Assembly (NCBI GenBank): GCA_035610835.1
Contig: CM069448.1
Span: forward strand, 2,728,001-2,792,000
Direction of reading: 5' to 3'
DNA length: 64,000 nt
From: Ophiura sarsii
Lineage: Eukaryota; Echinodermata; Ophiuroidea; Amphilepidida; Ophiuridae
Shown: positions 53,888-64,000 of the stretch, piece after piece
Position numbering within the stretch: position 1 is the stretch's first letter
Layout: each line of letters starts with the position of its first letter
The notes under the pieces: generated by a model
Told to the model about the DNA's origin: nothing
Seen by the model: only the letters and a program-made list of their open reading frames with translations
The model's database searches: none
Translations under genes and position numbers: made by a program

Positions 53888-54993
53888 CAGGGTGTCCCTA
53901 AAAAAATTGTGCACATGTTTGCGCAACTTGTTGACCATGAAGTCCTAATGTTTGGTGTAATATGTTTATACACACGGAAAGGAAAAACACTCAGCTTGCA
54001 GATGCCGTTTATTTTATCTGATTTGGATTTGTCAATCCTGAGATATGGACAATTAACTAGAGCTACGCAGAATCGATGTTGTGCCACTTTACAGTTTCAA
54101 AGGTTTACTCCTACGATACAACTTCCACTTGAACGATTGCCCTTCACCAGTGTTATGCAAAATAACATTTTTGTATTGAGATTGAATAGGTTTAAATAAT
54201 AGAATGAGTGCCTGTGTATCCAAGCAGAACTGAATATAAAGATGTTCGAACCAGTCCTTTTGACGAGGTTTCACAAAATGTTTATAGGGCCTACATTTTC
54301 AAAACAAGACAGACGCCCCAATGGCTGGGCTGCCTCAATTGTCAATAGACATGATAGAAGAGGGTGTTCATGGTCTTAAAATATCACGAAACGAGAAGTC
54401 CAGCAGAAGAGTCACTAGAGAGTTTGCCATTCATTTCTCAAACACTCACGTACCATCTAGGAATACACATATAAAAATAAGTATTGGAAATGCTTGGTAG
54501 ATGGTATGGTACAAGCACCAATATAAATAAAGAACATTCTGGAAGACTAAGATATGAAAAGTGGCAGGACACAGTAACACATTGATAACGTGCGGCGTGC
54601 TCTTCAGAGGGATCCCAGAATAACTGCTCGTAGAAATCCCTTACCACATATTCCAAGGACATCATTTTTGTTCCTCAGACTCTTTTAAACAATTCTGGTC
54701 AAATGCCCACCTCAATGTTTCAAGACGATTGATGCCATTGATAGACCAAAGTTAGTATCGTTTTGACGCTCATAATCATTTATTCTGTAAAAGTGGCACA
54801 ACGTCGATTTTGGGTAGCTTTGATAAACTGGATATATCTCAGGATTGACAAATCCAAATCAGATAAAATAAACGGCATCTGAAAGCTGAGTGTTTTCCCT
54901 TTCCGTGTGTATAAACATATTACACCAAGCTTTAGGACTTCATGGTCAACAAGCTGCGCAAACATGTGCATAATTTTTTTTAGGGACACCCTG
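53888..54993. mobile_element. TA-flanked CAGGGTGTCCC element, third copy
   Basis: The ends CAGGGTGTCCCTAAAAAAAT and the inverse, ending TAGGGACACCCTG, are flanked by TA (53886-53887 and 54994-54995). Same family as 28268-29278, in the opposite internal orientation. The minus-strand phrase MMSLEYVVRDFYEQLFWDPS is shared with the other copy, so this may be a real but decayed coding segment. Confidence 0.8.
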
Positions 54994-54995
54994 TA

Positions 54996-57236
54996 CGGGG
55001 ATACACCCTTTAATACTATTCGGTATGCTTGGTATGTGTACACATTTTCTTACCTTGTGTTGCTATATAATGATCAAGTAGAGACGTTTAGATGCCAAGC
55101 ACGGACGGGATGTGTATTTCTCAATTGTGTATTAAGTCAGTCTCCGATGTGAAATAAACAGCACCCACTAACTGAGTAGCGCCCAGGCGTAGTCGACAGT
55201 ACAATAGCTGGTGACCGAGTATCAACTATCCACAAATCTACCGTTCCGTCTCTGTTCCGTCTGATATCAACTCTTCAGTCATAATGCATCGATTTTCATC
55301 CAAGTTAGCATCCCTAATACCGACTGAGTAGCATCAGCTATAACCGACTGAGTTGCACCATCCCGTTCGAGTAGCATAAACTATACTCGACTATGCCAAT
55401 CCAACTGCTAATCGTATATTTCACTGTCAGATGTAGAATGAAACTTAAAGTCTTTATCCAATTGATTTGATTTTTTGGATCTATGTAACGGCATTAAATT
55501 CATCGAAGTTCATTACATGTAGGCTACACACTATGGTATTACAAAGATGAAATATCAACAATGATAATTTTGTATTTTTGAATTTCAAGCAGCAAGACTG
55601 ACTGCCTACATCCGAATCGTTCAGTAACAGTAAACATTCTATGACAATGGGCCCAAATTCATATTCTATATATCTAAAAGAACCGGAATATTTGCTGTAT
55701 CAGCTAATTATTTAGGTGTGGCACACCTATGATGTAATAACTGCCCAATGACTGAACGTCAAATATCCATTGGTTTTCACTTCTGCGCGATGAGTACGAG
55801 CATCAGTCACCAAGACTTTCTGTGGTGCTTGTAGTAGAATACCGTCCTCGACGGTTTTATCATAGAAACACAAGGTGAAAACTATGGTATTGCATTGTTA
55901 TTGGATAGCAATAAATGGATAGAAGGTGTGACGCTGTTTCTTAATGTATTTTCAACCCAAAAATAACAATAATAATATTCCTTTTTGTTTGTAAGGGAAG
56001 GCCTTATAGAAAATGGAGTGTGTTTTGCCTTCGCGCTCAATTCAGATCAAGTTTAGGTCTGAGGCTTACGATTTGTTGTTTTTTAAAACTCGAAATCGAT
56101 TGCGCTTGCAAGGGTTTGGCCTCGGATGGCAATGCATACAAATGATGTTAGTGATAGACCAATTGTCAATGATCCAGTTTTTTATTTACAAAAATAAAAT
56201 AAAAATTGACATATATAATTAGCAAACCTTTGCCAAATGGAAACCCAACTTTTCAAATAAAATACGTATTGATATCAAAAGCACAAAAAGCTAATTAGAA
56301 TTATATTTATGACTATTATAATTTAATAAATCAGAAGTTACAGAAACAGCTTACATCAATATTGTCAGGGCAATTTTAATGTCACTAGTGAAGCAACGCC
56401 CTCAGCTCCGGCCTGCGATTCTTTTTTCGTTGATTTGTTCAAAAAAATCATTTTATTCAGTGAAACGGAATATAGTGAATTTCACTAAGATCATACATAC
56501 GAGAACAAAAAATAGCCTCCGGCCTAACCATTTCAACAGAAAGTTTTCTCAACTATAAAGAAATGTTCGCGAGTTTAAAATTTCACGAATCAGCAATACC
56601 ATGGCAATACTGGCCTAAAATTCACGGCATGAACATTACGCGAATGTAAACTTTGGAGTATAATTGCAATGCACTGCTACAAAGTAGATTGGAAATATTT
56701 ACGGCATGACATTTTCGTGAGTATGTATGTGCTCCACGTGAAATCAGTGAAATTTAAATGCACACGAACATTTGGTGAGTAGCGTAATAAACTGGCAACC
56801 AATAACATGTCACGGTACTCGTTGCACGTGATTCATTTTTATTACATCTTGGGAGTGAAAGGAGCGAAATAAACTTACTAATAGTAATAGCGTAAAATCA
56901 GTAGTGCCTGAGAGAAGTCTCACGCTATTTCCAATGATTTTGAGTTTTGACAATTCTTCACAGCTTGCCTTCTGATTGTATTATTCATCAGAAATTAAAG
57001 GATTCAAGCACTGGAATAATCGGCTGTAAAAAAAGTAATACTAAAGGTAAAGCTTCAGTCGGAGCCAACTTGAGTAAGCTTCATTCATTTTGATTCTCAT
57101 ACATAATTGCTGAGACTGAGAGCTATGAAATAAAAGCATCTATGTCGGCGTAGGAATAGGATACTTTTGAATCAAATATCATGTTTAATGTTCAGAGAAT
57201 ATATCTTGGGTTGAGCGCCAGATAAGAGAAGGCCGT
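54996..57236. other. Gene-free stretch
   Basis: Short degenerate GACTGAGTAGCAT repeats occur at 55160-55390. Otherwise I find no gene, RNA or element boundary. Confidence 0.45.
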
Positions 57237-57650
57237 AATCAGGCGCGGAGCCAGGGGGGCTATGGGGGCGCCCGCCCCCATAAAAAAAACGTTACCAAAA
57301 GAAAGGAGAGAGAAAGAGAGAGGGGGAGGGAGAGAGAAAAGAGGAGGAGGGGAGGGAGGGAGGGGTGACAAGAGAAAAAGAGAAAAAAACACAATCTCTT
57401 AAATTATTCAAGCTTTAAACATGATGGCTACAAAAACGATTTAAAATAGCCGAATTTTGCGCGCTCCGCGCGATATTTTCAATGTTGATTATTCAAGCTT
57501 AACAGCATGATTTAAGAACGTTTCCTAGACTATTTATTTAGAAAACTATACATCTTTGCGCGCTTTGAGCGAAATAGTTTCATTGTTATATTATTCAAGC
57601 TTAAACAAGATGTCTTCAGGAACGTTTTTTTGGGACCTCTTTTAGTGTTA
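57237..57650. repeat. hAT-like repeat fragment
   Basis: Opens with GGCGCGGAGCCAGGGGGGCT and GCGCCCGCCCCCAT, then a GAGA-rich stretch, then GCGCGCTCCGCGCGAT and TTATTCAAGCTTAA phrases that recur inside the element at 62724-63559. No second terminal repeat found. Confidence 0.45.
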
Positions 57651-57879
57651 AAATAGCAATTATGTTGGCGCCGTTTCATCGTGTCATCTATGTCGCGTTC
57701 TCTAACCGTGAGACGGACACGACGCACGTGTACCAATTGATTGAAAACAGCCTGTCTCCGTGTTTTGCGTAACAAATCTGCATTGAGACTAATCAACACG
57801 CGTGATAATTTGTTGTTTACTAATATTGTCTTTAGTTTGAACGAGTGGAGCGTTTAAAGTGCCATTAGATGGCTACATA

Positions 57880-58905
57880 ATTATCTTGACAAGTCGACAT
57901 ATTATCAACGTTATGTTGAGATTGTCACATATTTTTTCTCACATTCTTGACTTAAACAGTTTTATTAGTCGTCATGATGATATAGACTATCTTGTCAAGT
58001 TGACTTTACAAAACATAGATGTCGTCATGGCGAGATAGGTTAACTTGAAGAGTCAACTTCACAAAAAGTAGATGTCGTCATGGTGAGATACAATATCTCG
58101 TTGAGTCGACTTCACAAAAGTAATTGTCGTCATGGTGAGATAGATTATCTCGTCAAGTCGACTTCACAAAAAGTAGATGTTGTCATGGTGAGATAGATTA
58201 TCTTGCCAAGTTGACTTCATAAAAAGTTAATGTCGTCATGGCAATATAGACTTTATCGTCAAGTCGACTTCACAAAAAGTAGATGTTGTCATGGTGAGAT
58301 AAATTATCTTGCCAAGTTGACTTCATAAAAAGTGAATGTCGTCATGGCAATATAGACTTTCTCGTCAAGTCGACTTCACAAAAAGTATATATCGTCATGG
58401 TGAGGTAGATTATCTCGTCAAGTCGACTTCACAAAAAGTAGATGTCGTCATGGTGAGATAGATTATCTTGCCAAGTTGACTTCTGCGAAAGATGATGTCG
58501 TCATGGTGAGATAAAGTATCTGGACATGTTGATTTCATAAAAAGTGGATGTCGTCATGGTGAGATGAATTATCTCGTCAAGTCAACTTCCCAAAACGTGG
58601 ATGTCGTTATTTCAAGATAGGTTATCTTTCCAAGTCGGCTTTGCAAAAAGTAGATGTTGTCATGAAGAGATACGTGATCTTGACATGTCGACTTCCCAAC
58701 AAGGAGAAGTCGTCATTGGACGATAAATTTTCTTGTCAAGTCAACTTAACAAAAAAGAGCATGTCGTCATGGCAAGATAAATTGTTTTGACAAGACGATT
58801 TCACAAAATGCGGTTGTCGTCATGGTAAGATAAATTAACATGTCAACTTGACTTCACAAAAAGTGGATGTCGTCATGTCAAGATAGGTTATCTTGTCAAG
58901 TCGAC
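57880..58905. repeat. 53-bp satellite array
   Basis: About 19 tandem units of 51-55 bp, each with GTCGTCATGGTGAGATA and a near-palindromic AAGTCGACTT, followed by CACAAAAAGTAGAT. The outer units are diverged. Fragments of the same satellite border the Harbinger copies (49139-49319) and occur near 42303. Confidence 0.9.
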
Positions 58906-59044
58906 TTGATTGCAAGACTAGGCATATTAGGCCTAAACCCGCATACATTGTAGAGGCCTTTGGTTCTCTTTAGAGCATGATTCAGGATCAAGTTTAGTGA
59001 AACTTAGTAAGCTTACTTTACAAATAGCAGGCAATTCAGTCTAT

Positions 59045-59345
59045 ATTCGCAAAACCATTGTACGGCACTTGTTATTGTCTTAATGGGATGACACCAGAAT
59101 ATAAATCTGAATGTCTCTCCTTACATCATCCGACCCGCTCTGGTCTTCGTTCAGCTTTGGACACAACCCGACTTGCTGAGCATAACTCCATCAGGACCTT
59201 AAAATCTGCTGTTAAGAAGACCTGCCTAACTCCTTTGCTTGTTTGTTCTTTTGCATGTATTTTTCTCTTTTTGCCATTTATATTTTTGGTCTAAAGCGCT
59301 GCGTTCTTAATGTAGCAGCGCTATATAAGCATGTTAGGTGTATAG
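59045..59345 (+). pseudogene. LINE 3'-end remnant
   Basis: The C-terminal tail of a LINE polymerase is legible: YCLNGMTPEYKSECLSLHHP, TRSGLRSALDTTRLAEHNS and LKSAVKKT. The usual WN-containing segment between the last two is missing, an internal deletion. It is followed by an AGCGCTGCGTTCTTAATG and GCAGCGCTATATAAGC hairpin region typical of LINE 3' UTRs. No RT core is present. Dead fragment. Confidence 0.65.
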
Positions 59346-61047
59346 CGGACTGTATAATGAGTCAATGAGCCCATGCATTACAATAGCCACTTTAATTGTG
59401 TCAAACACGGCATGGCAGCTTACATTGAAATTACGCGATGTCTTACACAAAATGGTGTTCAACATGTTCAAAATGGAGGATATTTAGATATTTCTATTCA
59501 TACTTCTAAATGTGAGTGCTATGACACAGGACTTAAGCCTAACATCCTTTTAATGTGTTCGCTGTAGGTTAGAAAAGCATAAGGATCCAATGAGTGGGAC
59601 CGACACTTTCGATACACTTTTCGATTTTAAGGCTAAATTTGTAACTGTTTCAAGTTTTTTGTCAGTAAATTGCGTCACCTATTTTAAACAATGGCACCAT
59701 TAGCATCAAATGTGCAAAATATGAGCATTCTTCTTCATAAGTTTGCAATATTATGGTATTGACATAGATTCTTGTCTTTAATATGCAATTTAGTGGTCAT
59801 ATAGTAACAAATGGTGGTTGTGGATGGTATACTAAATATCAAATCGATGTTTAACAGAATTAACACAATAGCGATTCCCATGGCATACATCTAGTCGAGC
59901 ATCAACCCATATGAGGACATTTAAATATACCCGTTATAAAAAGTATAGAAATTACAGTCAATCTGAGGACAAAATTATTTATGTCATCATACATGTGAGG
60001 ACAAAAGTATGTTATGTATATTGACGTATAATGGAGTACAGGGTCATACACCCTAGGGGTGAGGACACTACTCCTATACGTTTTTATGCATGAAAAATTC
60101 GAGGACTTGAAAAATGTCCTCACATTTATTTTTTGTCCTCACATTTCCGGCTGGTATAGGCAAATGTCCTCAAATTGGCGGGTGCGCAAGTACATGTACA
60201 TGTATATACTGTATCTTCAAAACTGTAAAAACACAGAATTGCTGTTTTCTACCACAACTATCACAATATTTGCCGTACGACCACCACATTTGACATGGAC
60301 AATCAGAACTCCTATCTTAATCATGCAATTAAAAGATTAATAAAAACTATTGTTTGGTATTTCTATAATAAGTGAAAATGTTAGGTCATTTTCAAAAAAA
60401 TGACAAAAAATGTAGATATTTATGTTAAAAATCTATCTTTTAATTTAAATTCAACATTTATTTTGACATATACTAACAGTATGTACGCTGTTCTTCAACT
60501 TAGAAAAAACAGCATGGTTCTATGTTGTTTTGTTTTCCTGTTACAAGGGTTAATTCGTGTATTCATGGCGACAGGAAAATTATGCAAATTTGATGTTAAT
60601 GATACTATTGTTTCAAAACCAATGACCCAGATTTTTGCAACTTTTACTGGCAGACACTTCAAACTGTCTTTTTTAATATTAGCACATTAATTCCAATGTG
60701 TATCGTAATTGCCGGTTCCCCTATTGGTACCGTGGAATATGCTCCCCTATATCTGACACGCACCCTACACCAGTGGCGCTCACCATAATTTACATGCGCA
60801 TGTACCTCTCCCAAACACTTACCGGTCACTTCGTCCTATTGTAAACTCGTCCTCATCCTCATCATAAAGTTGTCAAAGTCGTCCTATGGCAAAAAGTAAT
60901 CCTTCCCCAAAGTTGTCCTACTGCAAAGTTGTCATAATGCAAAGTCGTCATAATGCAAAGTCATCCTTCAAAATGGGCGGGAGCTATACACACTGTCAAT
61001 TTCCACATCTTACACCATATTACGATGAATAGTATTGATAAGTATCA
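59346..61047. other. Gene-free stretch
   Basis: Near 60040-60180 GTCCTCACATTT phrases recur on both strands. At 60835-60970 a simple repeat of CAAAGTCGTCATAATG type occurs. No coding region is recognised. Confidence 0.45.
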
Positions 61048-61603
61048 TCTATATTATAATACGCTACTCTCTGTCTGTTTGTTTGTCTGTCTGTGCGCGC
61101 TTTTTCGTCGCCTTCCTGGGGTCGGGCGGCGTTCAGACTCGGTGGGTGGGTGCAGCTCGGTCCCCGCAAGAGCAAGTTTGCATTCACTAGAGCGTACGAG
61201 GTCAAAGGTCATCTAGGGGTCACCTTTTTGAAGTTGGTCGGATCGTGCTTAAACTCGGTGATCGCGATGCTCGATGCGAGGCGAGCGTGGCAAAAATAAA
61301 ACGGGTTGGCGTTTGTCGGGTCTTCCGGGGTCAAAGGTCGTCTAGGGGTCGAATTTTCAAAGTTTGTCCGATCGGGCTTAAACTCGGTGACGGGAAGCCC
61401 GGATGCGAGTGAGCGTGAAAAAAATAAAACGGCTTTGCTTTTCTTGGGTCGTCCGGGGTCAAAGGTCGTCTAAGGGTCGAATTTTCAAAGTTTGTCCGAT
61501 CGGGCTTTATGCATGCATTCTACAAACCACCAAACCCGAGAACCGACAAACCCCGGGTGACCGCCCAAACCCGAGAACCGACAAACCCCGGGTGACCGCC
61601 TAG
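61048..61603 (+). mobile_element. Non-autonomous Helitron (556 bp)
   Basis: Starts TCTATATTATAATACGCTAC followed by CTGTCTGTTTG repeats and ends CCCCGGGTGACCGCCTAG, between A (61047) and T (61604), without target duplication. The interior has three copies of a GGTCAAAGGTCGTCTAGGGG unit and two of AACCCGAGAACCGACAAACC. No Rep/helicase gene. Confidence 0.8.
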
Positions 61604-61663
61604 TATAAATATAATAAATAATCAGGACTCTTGGAGACCATGCTTTTAGGTTATTTAACCATT

Positions 61664-61720
61664 AGGCCACTTAAAAAAAAGAGTTGGATTCTCGTAGCAC
61701 GGGTCTTCAAAAAGTGAGGC
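61664..61720. repeat. Single end of the GGCC/Harbinger-type MITE family
   Basis: TTA followed by GGCCAC, an A run and GAGTTGG matches the left ends at 1019 and 15810. No matching right end was found in the following 2 kb. Confidence 0.45.
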
Positions 61721-62182
61721 GAGATGGTGTGTTTTTCTTTTTCTTTTCCTGTTCGACATTAACCATGCTGTCTCCCATTTCTAGCCCAATCCCACCACCC
61801 CAGGGCTGTATGATTAATATTGGCTTTAGATTTACCCTCATATGCAATAAATAAAAAAGTCAGCTGTTTACAACAACAACAACAAAAAAAAAACACATTA
61901 ACACAGTACTGACTACATTGTCATGTATGTTGAATTCTACATCCACCGCATACGAAGTAATAAAATACCTTACTTTACCAACTTTTCGTGCCAGGAAATA
62001 AAACTAATATTTTCACAAAACATTTAGGCATAATTCAATACAGTGGTAAAGAAAGATATATCAAACTCGCCCGATGAATCAGGCATAGCACCTTGACGAA
62101 CAGTGCTCACGAACGCGATGCACCGCCGTCAACATACATGATACAATGACGTCTATGAGAAATATGGCGTGCGCATTGCATT

Positions 62183-62286
62183 TAGTTTAGTTTTATTTCC
62201 AAGTACATGGGCCCAAGTACACAAAATAGTGCACATTATAAATATACAGGAACATAGCTACAAAACAATTAATATAACAACGATTT
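62183..62286 (-). mobile_element. LINE 3' UTR fragment, minus strand
   Basis: TTTAGTTTAGTTTTATTTCC, read on the minus strand, is a LINE-type 3' end with an AAACTAAA tail. Only the UTR is present. Confidence 0.45.
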
Positions 62287-62610
62287 ATCACCCATTTAGG
62301 AACCTGTCTCTCTGATATAATGCATTGTTAACATAAAAGAGCAAGTGGTTTAAAATTGTGCGTGAATGATTTGAACGCATCAATGAATTGAATTTATTGC
62401 GATTAGGATTAACAGTGTAGCGAAGTGCAGGTTTACACGTAGATCAATTGCGATTAGGATTAACAGTGTAGCGAAGTGCAGGTTTACACGTAGATCAACA
62501 TAAAAAGGACAAATTAGGACAAAGTTGTATTCATCTTCAATCTCACCTGAATTACACAAAAGGCAAATACGATTAGGTAACTCAGAAAGACAGGTTCCTA
62601 AATGGGTGAT
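62287..62610. repeat. 27-bp inverted repeat around a 51-bp tandem duplication
   Basis: Arms 62287-62313 and 62584-62610 are inverse copies with one mismatch. Between them a 51-bp unit is perfectly duplicated (62396-62446 and 62447-62497). Confidence 0.75.
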
Positions 62611-63700
62611 AATGAAGCTACTGCTCGGTCACAGCTCAACATCGACAGCTTGCTTCACAAGCGACAGGTAGCAGCAGCTACAGTCTTGTACAAGATGCAT
62701 ACTACCAACTGCCCACAAGAATTCAGGGCTGTCAACTCTCCCGCATTAGGCGGAAGTCTCCCGCCTAGACAATCTTTCTCCCGCACTAGCATATAAAATC
62801 TCCCGCCTCAAAAATTGATCAATTAAAATGTATATCAACACCTTTATACGAGCTTGATGCGCATATTTTTACAGGTTTTAACAATATAATGGCCCTCAAA
62901 CCACGCCAAACATTCTAAATATTACGTTGGGGACGTTAAAAACGTCATACTGGACCAATTTAATTGTTAGAAATGTCAATTTTTGCGTACTTCGCGCATT
63001 AGTTTCATTTTTCAAGCTTGACAAGATGGCTTCAGGAAAGTTTTCCATGACCATTTTAGTTCAAACTCAACAATTTTGTGCGCTCCGCGCGCATACTCAG
63101 GTTTAACATTACCAATTCTAAATATTATGTCGGGGACGGGTTAAAAACATCATACTGGACCATTTCAGTGTTAGAAATGCCAATTTGTACGCGCTTTGCG
63201 CGTATTAATTTCAATATTTTATTATTTAAGCTTAACAAGGTGGCTTCAGGACAGTTTCCATGACCATGACTTATTTTAATTCAAAAACTCAAAAATTGTA
63301 TGCGCTCCGCGCATACAATTTTTGAGCTCCGCGCGAATACAGGTTTCAACATTATAATGACCCTCAAGCCACACCAAAAACTCAAAATACTATGTGGGGT
63401 CGTTTTTACATACTGGACCATTAGTGTTAGAAATTTTTTGCGAGCTTCGCGCGAGTATTAGTTTCAATATTTCATTATTTAAGCTTAACAAGATGTCCGA
63501 CAGGACAGTTTTTCATGACTATTTTAGTTCCAAAACTCGAAATTGTGTTGACAGCCCTGCACAAGATCTAGCAGTGTTACTTCCCACACCATGTCCAACG
63601 CCGTGCTACCCATTCGAGCGTATCAATGCCAGTCCATGCTCTTTCCAACCTAATATGCATCATCATAATTCTCCCTTAAATCATGATGAAGGAAACGTTT
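62611..63700 (+). pseudogene. LINE polymerase C-terminal remnant split by a hAT-like element
   Basis: SQLNIDSLLHKRQVAAATVLYKMHT (abridged; 62630-62705) is a familiar C-terminal motif of LINE reverse transcriptases (SL-H-RR-A-L-KM). The frame runs into the inserted element at 62724, and non-matching LINE 3' sequence resumes at 63560. Catalytic motifs are absent. The motif alone supports the LINE assignment; the family is not determined. Confidence 0.5.
62724..63559. mobile_element. hAT-like non-autonomous element (836 bp)
   Basis: The ends CAGGGCTGTCAAC and GTTGACAGCCCTG are perfect inverses. CACAAGAA (62714-62721) and CACAAGAT (63560-63567) look like an imperfect 8-bp duplication, two bases displaced on the left. 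The interior has about 3.5 diverged units of around 215 bp with GCGCTCCGCGCG, TTCAAGCTTAACAAGATGG-like and ACTGGACCA phrases. No transposase. Confidence 0.72.
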
Positions 63701-63944
63701 AAGATTACTGTGTTAAACATTTAAAATAAGCCAATGAATACATTTTGCTGTAGTTAATTTGTAGTATAAATGTTTTTTAGCTTATAAAAAGGTTGGACTA
63801 TTAAGATCATTACTTTTCACAATCAAATTAATTATGCGCTTGTTTTTTGAAAAATAAAAATAAAGCTAGTATAGTAATAAGTTTACATTCAAGTTTGCAT
63901 TAATTTCTATATCACTAGGATTTCAAAAGAAATTGCAAAGGGTG

Positions 63945-64000
63945 TACTTGAGAATCGAACCACCAACCTCGTGATACTGAAGTTGACGCTGTATCAATTG
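63945..64000 (-). repeat. tRNA-like sequence, cut by the window end
   Basis: On the minus strand a T-loop-type GGTGGTTCGATTC and an upstream ACTTCAGTATCACGAGG anticodon-like region resemble tRNA-derived SINE heads. The 5' part is outside the window. Confidence 0.4.

Overview
This window looks like nuclear DNA of a marine invertebrate animal, most probably a deuterostome of the echinoderm or hemichordate type. The reasons are the single host gene (an intronless leucine-rich-repeat GPCR of the relaxin-receptor/GRL101 type), the mixture of LINE, Ty3/gypsy, Tc1/mariner, Harbinger, hAT, piggyBac-like, Academ-like and Helitron elements, and the many AGGCCTA-type words in the non-coding DNA. The species assignment is inference. 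There are no bacterial operons, no CRISPR arrays and no convincing functional RNA genes.

Layout. 1-12.9 kb: gene-free DNA with a Harbinger-type MITE (1019-1910), a Tc1 fold-back element (3614-5311), a CCGGT-rich fold-back element (6419-7779), a 1.8-kb palindromic element (8424-10256) and a TA-flanked MITE (10392-11177). 12.9-14.9 kb: an internally deleted Ty3/gypsy-type LTR element with identical 92-bp LTRs. 15-17.2 kb: an 83-bp tandem repeat and a broken LINE carrying a MITE. 17.96-19.58 kb: an inverted-repeat-bounded element with a purine-rich minisatellite. 20.6-25.5 kb, minus strand: the only intact gene, a 1621-residue LRR-GPCR with about 42 LRRs.

26.0-42.3 kb is one nested insertion complex that can be read from its target-site duplications. 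A 23-bp satellite array was split by a minus-strand LINE (28045-42002, duplication GTACT). That LINE was then entered by a TA-flanked element (28268-29278), a Helitron (29521-30679) and an 8.9-kb DNA transposon with long terminal inverted repeats (32853-41781, duplication GTA). The transposon carries a decayed protein with an XPG-I-like nuclease region and was itself entered by a second LINE (34595-35970, duplication GGAATA) and a hAT-type MITE (40222-40419, duplication GATGTATG).

42.5-53 kb: a piggyBac-like MITE, two Harbinger-type copies with transposase remnants (43281-49133 and 49320-52705), three head-to-tail Helitrons inside the first copy, and a mariner-like element holding a second piggyBac-like copy inside the second. 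53.9-64 kb: another TA-flanked element, a 53-bp satellite, LINE 3' ends, a Helitron and a hAT-like element inside a LINE. Apart from the GPCR, almost every recognisable coding stretch is a decayed transposon protein. The window is therefore one receptor gene embedded in layered mobile DNA, not a cooperating gene set.
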